Part shown: piece after piece, positions 55,053 to 64,000 of the stretch
Position numbering within the stretch: position 1 is the stretch's first letter
How the letters are laid out: the number at the start of each line of letters is the position of its first letter
Assembly (NCBI GenBank): GCA_035135055.1
Contig: JAVFHQ010000022.1
Span: 369,357-433,356 of the forward strand
Direction of reading: 5' to 3'
DNA from: Oleoguttula mirabilis
Lineage: Eukaryota; Ascomycota; Dothideomycetes; Mycosphaerellales; Teratosphaeriaceae
DNA: 64,000 nt
Notes under the pieces: model-generated
What the model was told of the DNA's origin: nothing
What the model saw: the letters and a program-made list of their open reading frames with translations, nothing else
Database searches by the model: none
Translations under genes and position numbers: made by a program

Positions 55053-56209
55053 TGCGTTCACGCGCTGACAGTTGTAACACGAGCAAGTGGGAATGTGGGT
55101 ACAGCCAGAAACGAACAGAAACAACGGAGCAGCCTGCAGCTAGGTACCTTACCTTCACTTTTGCATTGAACTATACTGGTCAAGCCGCCGGACCCGATCA
55201 GCGCGGCGGGTTAGAGTGATGACGCCGATGACCTTTCGACCTGACCGCCGTGACCGACCGGCGTTCACGCTTCGGGTCGCGTCCAGGGAGGACGCGATCT
55301 GTGATACACTTCGCGATCGGAAGTGTAGTGTGTGCATTAGCGTAGAGATCTGGCGTAGAAGTAACCCGGCATACAGGTAATGCGATGTACTTGCGCTAGC
55401 CTGGATCTCCCGCGTGGTGGCATTTGCCACACAGCCTCTATCTCCTTCCCTATGTAGTATGCATGTGTAAGGTATATCTCGATCACATGGTTGCGATGGA
55501 GTCATCAGTGTCAGAACTATTCCACCATAAAGCGACCAACAACGTAGCAGTGCGTATATCAGACATTCTCCGCATGTAGACCAGACTTGTTTGCAAACAT
55601 GCACCTGCAATGCTGGAAGCGACAGCCCATGGATTCGGATATTCCGAGCCCCGTGGTCTAGGATGTGGATGGGTGAGAGACACCAAGTTTGGCAAATTGC
55701 ATAGCACACCGAGATGAGCAACGTTGCCCCTGCGCTACGATGGTACGAGTAGAATATTCGCAAGGGAGACGTCGCCGTCCGTCGTTGTTGACACAGAGTT
55801 GACATATAAGCTGACCTGCGCAAAGGAGCTGCTCGAGGTGTGTGGCATCATCACAAGGCTACGCAGTTAAGGAACAGGTTACAAACTGTTCACAGTTCTG
55901 GCGCTTCTGGGCCCATAGGATGATAGGAGGTAGCGTCGGTCAGGGTGTCTCGGCTTTTGCCGGCAGCACGTTGTCGCCAAGCCCGCCAACCAAACATGCA
56001 GCTGACGACGCCTTATCTCTGCATTTTGTGCGAGCGTGCAACTACGCGCACCACGCCGCGTATGCGTTTGCTGGTATGGATTGGAGTGCACTAATAACTT
56101 CCAAAGGTTTGTCGGGTTCACTGTTGCACATCTCCTATTACATCTCCCCGGGTACAGCAAGGACTCAAAGGCGAGCAGCGCAGTGCGAATGCCTGTAAAC
56201 GCGATCACG
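55053..56209. other. Divergent intergenic region, 1.16 kb
   Basis: Contains the promoters of the kinase/PHD gene (-) and the secreted protein gene (+). No gene supported. Confidence 0.5.
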
Positions 56210-58114
56210 ATGAAGTCCTTCCTAACCCTCACCCTCCTTTCCACTGCCATCGAAGTGTCCGCCCGCAAGAACAATGCCACACCACAGCCGCAGCTGCAGC
56301 ATGCCAGCCACATCTTCAACGCCATTCATAGCTCTATGCGCCAATTCGGCTCCTCGCTGAACCACAATGGCATGTCTGTGTTCCTAGCCACTGTGCCTGA
56401 GGACACCGAGTTCTATCACGGAACCAGCAGCAAGTACCGCGTCAACGGAACCGAATGGCTGGCCTTTGAGCCTGAGCATGCGCTCCAGTTCGCTAGAGCC
56501 CACGGGCCGGGTGGCGGGCATGGGCGAGGACCACCGCCATCAGGAGGCCCGCCACACGAGGATGGTGATGGTATTCCGAGGTCGATGCGGGATGACGAAG
56601 AGGCTGAACACCTGCCTCCACCACCCCCTCCGCCTCACGGCGAGCGCAACAAGGACCTTCGCCGCGACGAGAAGGCCCAGCATCCCATTGACATCATGGC
56701 CGGGTCCAAGCCAGACCTAGCGGCGAAGCCGAGCCCGGTGGACGGTTCGGAGCCAGAGCACGGCTACCTCCACACGTACCGCACCAAGCACCCTCTGCGC
56801 CTGCTGTACGTAGATGGCCAGTCTGCTGCTAAGTCGCAGAAGGGCACGCTTGATGTGCAGGATCTGGTACTGTTGCATCACAATCCACCCGTTACTGAGG
56901 ACGGGATGTCGTCGCAATCCTCAAGCGGTGAGCAGCGACCTGATGGCTTTGAGGAAGCTGATCCGCCCGGCCGCCGTGGTCGCGAAAGGCAACGCCACGA
57001 CGACGGGGAGCGTGGGCATCGTGATGATGGCGAGCACCGGCGTCCGGACTTTCATGAGCGCGCCGAGCGCGGCCCAGCGTACAAACGTCCCTCCCCTGCA
57101 CGGGAAGACAAGGAGCCGAGCCCACCACACCACGGTCCGCTTGGTGAAGGCGAGCGCGCCGAGCTGATGTGTCGTATGGCTCATGAAGAATACGACGATC
57201 GTATCGACGGCATCCTGCGCATGGAAGGCGGCTTCGAGATTATCCTATGCAACTTTGAGAAAGACCTAGATGTCGTACAGATCGCACAAACGCATGACAG
57301 TGGCAGTCGAGACGGCCCTGGTATGGGTCCTCCAGGCGGCAGAGACGGCCGCGAGGGTTTCAACACGCAACTGGCCGTTTCTGCGCGCTACGACGGTATT
57401 GGTGGTAACAGAGTCACGTTGGACTACGAGAACTTTGTCACTCTATTCGCGTACGGGGACGCACTGTACTTCGACGAGACTGGTCGGCCACGAGTGATCA
57501 ACGAAACGGCCGCTATCGATCCTGTCCGCCAGGCAATCAGGCATCTGGCTGTTAGTCCGAATAACGCAGCGCCAGGGAAGGATTGGCAAGCAGTCGCCGA
57601 CATGATAGTGACCCGCTATGCTGAGCGCATTGGTTACCTCGCTTCCGGTGAGCTCGACGACCTTGCCAGTTTCAAGTCCGAAGTTGACCGCGCCATGCGG
57701 CCCTTCATCGACTACAGTCGCCGCAACAGCACGCGCGAGATCGGCCGCTGTGCCTCCCAGTTCTTGCCTACCAAAACCTCTCCCTCCGAGTCACTGGCGG
57801 AAGCCTCCTTGCGCGACGTTACGACAGTGCTTTGCCGCACCCTCTCCGCCGCGAGTGAGGTCGACACGCTCTCGCACGGCGTCTCCATGGTCCGCGCACT
57901 GAAGAGTTGGCTGGCCTGGACGACATGGAAGCGATGCCATTGCGGCGAGCATGAGATTTGCTTCTTGGCCATCTGGCCTCAGGGCAGTGCTGAAGATTTT
58001 GAGCAGCCGCAGTGCAAGTCGGCAGGGGACATTTCCCAGGGTCGTGGCGGGTACTGGGGAGGCTTTGGAAGGCCGCACTGGTCGGACAAGCGGCCTCACG
58101 TGGATGGGTACTGA
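56210..58114 (+). CDS. Large secreted protein of unknown function with charged low-complexity insert
   Basis: Single exon, 634 residues from MKSFLTLTLLSTAIEVSARKNN, a textbook signal peptide; an in-frame ATG at 56189 would add MPVNAIT. After SSMRQFGSSLNHNGMSVFLATVPEDTEFYHGT comes a conserved-looking block with N-glycosylation sites, then a Pro/Gly and Arg/His/Asp/Glu-rich region (about 100-330; PPPPPPPHGERNKDLRRDEK, ERGHRDDGEHRRPDFHERAE), then a second globular block (about 330-635: GILRMEGGFEIILCNFEKDLDVV, YENFVTLFAYGDALYFDETG, YAERIGYLASGELDDLASFKSEV). The two blocks resemble one split domain of an uncharacterised fungal secreted family. Six or so Cys near the end could form disulfides. Function unknown. 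Confidence 0.72.
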   Translation: MKSFLTLTLLSTAIEVSARKNNATPQPQLQHASHIFNAIHSSMRQFGSSLNHNGMSVFLATVPEDTEFYHGTSSKYRVNGTEWLAFEPEHALQFARAHGPGGGHGRGPPPSGGPPHEDGDGIPRSMRDDEEAEHLPPPPPPPHGERNKDLRRDEKAQHPIDIMAGSKPDLAAKPSPVDGSEPEHGYLHTYRTKHPLRLLYVDGQSAAKSQKGTLDVQDLVLLHHNPPVTEDGMSSQSSSGEQRPDGFEEADPPGRRGRERQRHDDGERGHRDDGEHRRPDFHERAERGPAYKRPSPAREDKEPSPPHHGPLGEGERAELMCRMAHEEYDDRIDGILRMEGGFEIILCNFEKDLDVVQIAQTHDSGSRDGPGMGPPGGRDGREGFNTQLAVSARYDGIGGNRVTLDYENFVTLFAYGDALYFDETGRPRVINETAAIDPVRQAIRHLAVSPNNAAPGKDWQAVADMIVTRYAERIGYLASGELDDLASFKSEVDRAMRPFIDYSRRNSTREIGRCASQFLPTKTSPSESLAEASLRDVTTVLCRTLSAASEVDTLSHGVSMVRALKSWLAWTTWKRCHCGEHEICFLAIWPQGSAEDFEQPQCKSAGDISQGRGGYWGGFGRPHWSDKRPHVDGY

Positions 58115-58840
58115 TGAGTACAGCTTGGTGCTTGTTTGTAGGTTTGTTTCAGCTGGATGTGAGATCTGTGATACCCCTTTGTATGTTGGAATGAGTGTGG
58201 CGGATTGAGTGGCGACCGTTCGGGAGTGTCGGTCGTCGCTTCACCGGATTCCTTTCGTACGCACGTAGGACGTGGCATCGCATGCACCATTAGTATTACC
58301 GCGCTTCTTTGGATCATCACTGCGCTTTGGCTCTGGGCTACGGGCGTATAGCTCCCATGGTCGCAAGAATTGTCTACAATCGGTCGGGTCTTCTATGCCC
58401 AACGTCCGGTCATATAGTTGCCTTGCGATAGTTGTCCGCATTACTACGTCGCTTCTGGGTTGCAAGCAACAGATCGTGCAAGGAGTCAAAGGTATGAACT
58501 TGTACTGGTATATTGACCTCCGGGCTTCTGATTGGAGGACAAAAAGTGGAGCGCAATCAAGGACGAAGTCAGGGACCAGGGCCCAGCAAGGCAGGTCCAC
58601 ATCACTCTCTCTTATCGCAGCGGTCGTCAACGCTATCGTATGCAGGTACGACACCATACCCAATAGTCACCATTGCATGCTGCGATGATAGCGAACACTG
58701 GTGGCGGCTCGCTTGCGGCCACGATAGAACCGACTTAATCTCTTGTCTCCCTACTTGCGAGCAATCAACATTTCTCAGACCTCCATCCTCCGTCAAGACA
58801 TTCACTCTTCTCTCTGGTATAATACTGACCGTACAAGATC
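58115..58840 (+). other. Intergenic region upstream of sedolisin
   Basis: 726 bp holding the 3' end of the secreted protein gene and the sedolisin promoter. No separate gene supported. Confidence 0.5.
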
Positions 58841-61308
58841 ATGAAGTGGCACACGTTGCTACTCGTCAGCATTACGAGTCTGGCTGCCGGCAGCCCTGTC
58901 AAGGCGAGGCATGAAGTCAAGGAATCGCACCCTGTCCCACGTGGTTGGCGGCGCACCTCGAGAGCACACCCAGCAGACAGCATTAGCCTGCAGATTGCCT
59001 TGGAGCAGGGCGACTTCGCCGGGCTTGAGCAGAGTCTATACGAAGGTGCGTTGACTCAATCCCGCCTGTCCGTATCGGTCTCGAAGCGCGGTAACAGCAT
59101 GATCGGAACTTGTTTTTCTAGTTGAGTGTAGCATCCCTTGAGCATGTGCAGCTTTCTGCGCAGCTAGCGTGCCATGTTGTCGTGTGGCGTAAGAGCGCGC
59201 TGTGGCGAGGCATCGGATGCTGCTCTGGTCGCATTGATGGTTCTGCTACCGGTGTACTACTCCGATCTGTTGTGAAGTCAGAGCTTGATGGGATGATCAC
59301 GATACAGGTGAGTCGCGTTGCTGACAGCTTTTATAGTATCCACACCGGATCATCCTCGCTACGGTCAACATCTGTCTGCTGCTGAGGTTCACGATCTGAT
59401 CAAGCCCTCGGAAGACGCATTGGCCGCCGTCCAGGCATGGCTTGCCGGTCACGGCATAGTCAGCGATCATGTCCAGTACAGCGAAGCGAAAGACTGGGTG
59501 ACGGTCTCTCTGCCGGTGGCTACCGTTGAGCGTATGTTGGACACGAACTACCACTACTACGTCCACGACGATGGCAGCAAGCTACTGCGTACTCCCCAAT
59601 GGTCTCTGCCTCAACATCTGCACGAGCACATCTCCACGATTCAGCCAACGACCTCTTTCTTCCGGCCGCAACACAGGAGAAAGTTGCCTATTGGGCATGA
59701 GACTTTCCCGATCGAGAACATCGTCGCCACAGTACCGAGCGCAGTGAACTCTTCAATAGCCGCCGTGTGCAACTCCACGTTGTTAGTGACTCCCGACTGC
59801 ATAAGGACACTGTATGGCACTATCAACTACAAGGTCCAAGCGGCCGATAAGAGCTTCATGGCCCTAAACGACTTTTTAGGCGAGGTCAACATTCGCACAG
59901 ATGCTGAGCTGTACCTGGAAGCCTATCGGCCGGAAGCAGAAGCTGCGGCCCAGCAGTTCTCGCAAATATCCATTAATGGCGGCACAGTTCATCAGAAGCT
60001 GACCAGCAATGACACGGAAGATGGGACAGGAGAAGAAGGCAATCTTGACGCGCAGACAATGATGGGCTTGGCCTGGCCCAGTACGTCCACCTTGCTAGCA
60101 GTCATACAAACCAGATAGGCAAACTGCACTAAGCTGCACAGCTCTTTTGGGCCATAGCTTGGCCATAGCCGAACCTCTCCGGATTCGATCTACAAGCTAA
60201 CGTTGTTCCCTAGTACCACTGGTCGCCTACTCCACAGGCGGCGTGAACCCGACATACATCGAAGACGCCTATACAGGCCCTACGGATTCCGACGAACCGT
60301 ACATCCGCTGGCTGCAATATCTCCTCAGCTTGCCTGACAATGCACTCCCATCTGTGGTGTCCACTTCATATGACGATGACGAGCAAACACTCCCCTTCTC
60401 ATACGCATCACGGGCCTGCTCGATGTTTGCGGAGCTTGGTGCGAGAGGCGTAACGCTCCTGTTCGCTAGTGGTGATGATGGAGTCGGCGCGACTGGCTAC
60501 TGCGTATCGAACAATGGGACCAACGCTACCACATTTCTGCCGGAGTTCCCGTCGACGTGTCCATACGTGACCTCTGTGGGAGCGACTGCGCACTACAATC
60601 CGGAAGGTAAGTCTCTGACAGGTGACACTGCGCTCTTGGTCCGCGATGCTGATCTGAAGCAGTCGCCGTTTACGATGATCATTTCTCCAGCCCCTTCACG
60701 TCCGGTGGTGGATTTTCGAACTACTTCCCTCGACCAGCATATCAGGACGCCTCGGTCCCAGCATACCTGAGCAAGTACGTCGGCGAGAATTACGCTGGTT
60801 TCTACAACCCTGCCGGTCGCGCTGTGCCGGATCTGGCTGCCCAAGGTTCAAACTTCACTATCTACTGGAATGGGAGTCTTCATGCTATAAGCGGAACTAG
60901 TGCCTCGACGCCCGCCATGTCTGCCATTCTGGCGCTTGTCAACGATGCATTAGTGGCAGCTGGCAAAGCGAAGCTCGGCTTCCTTAACGTGAGTTTCTAG
61001 GAGACCTCGCCTGCTTCCGTTTTGTCGTCCAGATATTGACATGTCCCCGCGCAGCCATGGCTGTATAGTACCGGTCGCAAAGCCTTTACGGATATTTTGT
61101 CGGGTTCATCTGCTGGATGCAATACCTCGGGGTTCCCGGCTGCGCCTGGCTGGGACGCGGTCACCGGATGGGGCACGCCTGTAAGTCAGCAACTTCCATC
61201 CGTCGAGTTCCCCAACTGCCGGAGGAGGACTGACCCTTGTCACAGCGCTTTTCTGATATCCTCGAGCTGCGTGGTGTGGGTGGAAATGCTAGCTATGGGA
61301 AGCATTAG
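58841..61308 (+). CDS. Secreted sedolisin (S53) / tripeptidyl-peptidase
   Basis: Six exons (58841-59045, 59337-60080, 60214-60606, 60663-60988, 61055-61180, 61246-61308) give 618 residues. A signal peptide (MKWHTLLLVSITSLAAGS) is followed by the pro-kumamolisin activation domain (STPDHPRYGQHLSAAEVHDLIKP, DWVTVSLPVATVERMLDTNYH). The mature peptidase keeps all catalytic residues of sedolisins: Glu and Asp in EGNLDAQ, oxyanion Asp in FASGDDGVGA, nucleophile Ser in SGTSASTP, and the calcium site (TDILSGSSAGC, APGWDAVTGWGTP). Substrates are proteins at acidic pH, releasing tripeptides if TPP-like. Several N-glycosylation sequons are present. Intron 1 is unusually long (291 nt) for this genome; the others are 56-133 nt. 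The last exon is small and ends GNASYGKH. Confidence 0.93.
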
Positions 61309-61786
61309 ACTGGCCCAGCGAGCTGCTGTGGAGGCACATGTGATCCGTGCGTCGAGCCGGTTCTGCCGAGATGCGCCTGAAGCAACACTCTCTGAGGTGG
61401 AGGAGATATGTGGTCCATGATGGTCGGCACTGTCAGATCCGCGTATGGAACGATGCTGTCTGTCAAGACGATCAAGCTTTACATCCTCAACCTAGTTGTG
61501 AGTTGTCCATTTCTTGGTGGTGGTGCAATCGAAGACGCCATCTGGGGTGACGTGCCTGATGTGCCATTCTTATCTCGGCAGTGCTTGGGTTGGCTATTAC
61601 GATCCCGAATGAGATGAGGTTATGATGTGTGAATAGTACATTACGATTAACAAAATATCATCAGAGATATGCAAATCTAGCTATCCACATCATCCGCCAC
61701 ATACAACTGCTCACTTATGTCCTTGGCGAGTCGGAATGTTTGAAGTTCCGTCAGCTTAGATCCATGTCTGCATCATCCATGCAACT
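61309..61786. other. Intergenic region between convergent sedolisin and laccase genes
   Basis: 478 bp between stop codons; 3' untranslated regions expected, with an A/T-rich stretch near 61635-61670. No gene supported. Confidence 0.6.
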
Positions 61787-64000
61787 CTAGATTCCCGAGT
61801 CATCCTGGACCAGACCAGCAGAGGTCTGATAAGTGTCCCACGCGGTGCACTGATCATCCATAGTCGTGGCATTGTATTGGGCGGCAATCAGCGAGTACTG
61901 CTCGACAAACTGCAACGCAAATCCCTCGCTCGTGTGCCAACCGATGTGGCAATGAGCGAGCCAGACACCCGGGTTATCCGCCTTGAAGGCAATAGCCAAA
62001 TACCCTCCAGCAGGCAGCATCTCAACATCTCGGCGCGGCGGGTTGGCCGTGTTCAGCGTGGGCGCAACGTCAGCGTACGCGCCGGTGCCGGAGGCCAGAC
62101 TGTAGAAATCATGGCCGTGGAGATGGATGGGGTGGGCCACCGCGAAGAGCGACTCGATGACCAGGAGCGTCCAATCGCCGGCGGTAGGCATCAGGGTGAC
62201 GGCGTTCGAGGTGGCGAAGGTCGTATCGTTGTTGAGCACCATCTTGGCCGTGGGATCCTGCCAATCCACGACCAGGGACACATCGCCGAGCAACCATGTA
62301 AGGCCGGAGCCGAACCCAACGGTGACTTCATCATCGACGGAGACGTCGCCGGCCGCGCTGGCATCGAGACTCAGGTACGGAACGACGGAGGCGCGGGGCT
62401 CGCCTGTGCAATCGATCTCGGTGATGGCCCAGGCGCTGGTGGTGGGCTCGCTATCGCTGTCTGTAGTACATTGGTTAGCGTCTCTTACAGACCGAAATAA
62501 AGGCCGATCGCAGGAGGACTTACCACCGTAATGCACAATGCCCTTGATATCGTCCGGGGCCCCATTGTTACTGCAGAAAGTATCGGGCACGGCGCGCAAC
62601 CAAAAGTCGGAAGCCACCGCGGCCTGATCGGCCGTCACGATAATGTCGTACCGCTGGCCCATGCCGATGCTTACAGAATCAGTCGTGTATGGCACAATGG
62701 GCACGAAGTCGGTCGCGATGACTTGCAGCGTGTGGTTGTCGATGGTGAACGTGAAATGCGTGTCCACACCAACGTTGACGACGCGGAGTAGGTAAGAGGA
62801 GCCGGAATCCCAGGTAGTGGTGAAGCGATCACCAGTCACAGTGCCCGAATCATTGTAAGAGTTCGTGCCATTGATAAGCCCGGTCTCCAAGGTTGGTGGG
62901 CCGGTGGCATCTGCGACGATGATGAGCTGACTTGCGGTCCTCGAGTCCCAGTCCTGTAGGAACAAATTGCCCAAGTCATGGTCGTAGTTCGCGGTCGCGG
63001 GACCGTGGATCACAATGCCGCCGAAGACACCATCCCACGCCTGCATCGCGTAGTGCGAGTGGTACCAAGAAGACCCGTACTGAGTCGCCCTCCACTCGTA
63101 CGTCTGGGTTTCACCGGGAGCCGATGGGCACTGTGTAATGGCGACGACACCGTCGTTGGCATTGGTCAAGTTCTGCCTGATGCCGTGCCAGTGGAGGCTC
63201 GTGCCATTGTCTGCAAGGCTGTTGGTGACGTGAACTATGACGTTGTCTCCCCTGGGAGTTGTTAGCCTTTGCCGAACACCGGCGATGTAAGATCATGCTC
63301 ACCAATTCGCTTCGATAGTAGGACCTGGAACGCTACCGTTCACTGCAAGCACCAATCGGTCAATACCGTTAGGGGCGAGAGTGGTGTTGGTTATTTCGAG
63401 CCAGTACTCGACAGTCCTGCCGGTGTCAGGTACTACGTCGTAGTAGTTGGTGCTGATGTCGAGGTCACACCACGCGGTCCTGTTGTCTGCAGTGTTGCCA
63501 GCACAGGCGGTCGCGGTTGCGGAGGCACTGCTGGTAGTAGGCGAGGTGGAAACCGAAGAAGTCGCAGTAGTCGAAGAAACACTTGTCGATAATGTTGTAG
63601 AGGAGGCAGAAGACGATGTGCCGCTTGCAGAGGATGAGGTTGCCGTGCTGCTGGACACTGTTGAAGAGCCTGTGCTGACGGAGGCAGTTGATGACAGAGA
63701 AGCCGAGGAAGTCGCGCTGCTGCTCACAACTGACGTCGTTGCAGAGGATGATGAGCTCGGAGTAGCAGAAGAGGTAGACGTCCTCGCGGTAGTCGCACTG
63801 GTGGTTGTCCTGAGGGTGCTCGTAGATGAAGTAGGCGTATGAGCGCTGGAGGTGGAGGTGCTGTGCGAAGTCGAAGTGCTGTGCGAAGTCGAAGAGCTGT
63901 GCGAAGTCGAAGTGCTGTGCGAAGTCGACGTGCTGTGCGGAGTCGAAGTGCTGTGCGAAGTCGAAGTGCTGTGCGAAGTGCTGTGCGAAGTCGAAGTGCT
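61787..64000 (-). CDS. Ascomycete laccase (multicopper oxidase) with Ser/Thr-rich N-terminal tract, start beyond window
   Basis: Exons 61787-62460, 62524-63251 and 63303 to past 64000. All four copper signatures are present: HWHGIRQ, WYHSHYAMQAWDG, HPIHLHGH and HCHIGWHTSEGF. The last would put Phe at the axial position of the type-1 copper, often associated with higher redox potential. The protein ends DDSGI, the C-terminal DSG(I/L/V) plug typical of ascomycete laccases, which is retained after processing and controls the oxygen channel. It oxidises phenols with reduction of O2 to water outside the cell. Ahead of the first domain (near CAGNTADNRTAWCDLDISTNYYDV) lies a Ser/Thr tract of more than 200 residues, with an STSTSH repeat that continues to the window edge; it is likely O-glycosylated. 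The signal peptide is outside the window. Confidence 0.93.
63859..64000 (-). repeat. 18-bp tandem repeat encoding STSTSH
   Basis: Read on the + strand, units of GTGCTGTGCGAAGTCGAA recur about eight times with few changes, some shortened by 6 bp, to the window end. On the minus strand every unit is in frame and encodes STSTSH or close variants, without a stop. Confidence 0.85.

Noticed and set aside
63859..64000. CRISPR-like array
   Set aside because: The 18-bp units are contiguous, without spacers, in frame within a fungal coding sequence; it is a coding minisatellite.

Overview
The window is nuclear DNA of a filamentous ascomycete (Pezizomycotina). Introns are mostly 48-110 nt, with GT..AG ends and CTAAC/CTGAC-like branch sites. 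Genes are mostly 0.4-3 kb apart on both strands. Fungus-specific products include an ascomycete laccase ending in DSGI, a sedolisin, a Met5-type sulfite reductase and a Sal1-type carrier. A Dothideomycete is my best guess from the gene content, but that is inference. Exon boundaries below were worked out by hand from splice sites and frame continuity.

Left part (1-22.7 kb): the 3' part of a SNF2/RING helicase; a gene-poor stretch with diverged repeats; a peroxisomal-type Lon protease; an S-adenosylmethionine-carrier-like gene; UPF3 of nonsense-mediated decay (-); a very large WD40 protein with a disordered tail (-); a small conserved-looking protein (-); and two gene-poor gaps of 2.6 and 3.2 kb.

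Middle (22.7-50.7 kb): three large nuclear-looking proteins with Cys-rich metal-binding-like boxes, A and B (+) and C (-), lie around the sulfite reductase beta subunit gene (-). A and C share a C-terminal domain that I do not recognise; A and B share a CxC-x14-CxxC box. Then come an MDR-family oxidoreductase, a membrane-anchored F-box-like protein (-), a calcium-regulated mitochondrial carrier SAL1 (-, five exons), cyclin C/SSN8, a disordered conserved protein, a small mitochondrial protein and an unidentified three- or four-exon gene.

Right part (50.7-64 kb): CTNNBL1-like armadillo splicing factor (-), a kinase-like/PHD-finger fusion (-), a large secreted protein of unknown function, a six-exon sedolisin (S53) protease, and a laccase (-) whose N-terminal Ser/Thr-rich repeat tract runs off the window end.

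The genes do not form one pathway. There is general housekeeping (NMD, splicing, Mediator kinase module, peroxisomal proteostasis, sulfur assimilation, mitochondrial transport), plus a secreted set at the right edge (unknown secreted protein, sedolisin, laccase) consistent with a saprobic or plant-associated lifestyle. The best candidate for something undescribed is the A/B/C family at 22.7-35.8 kb.
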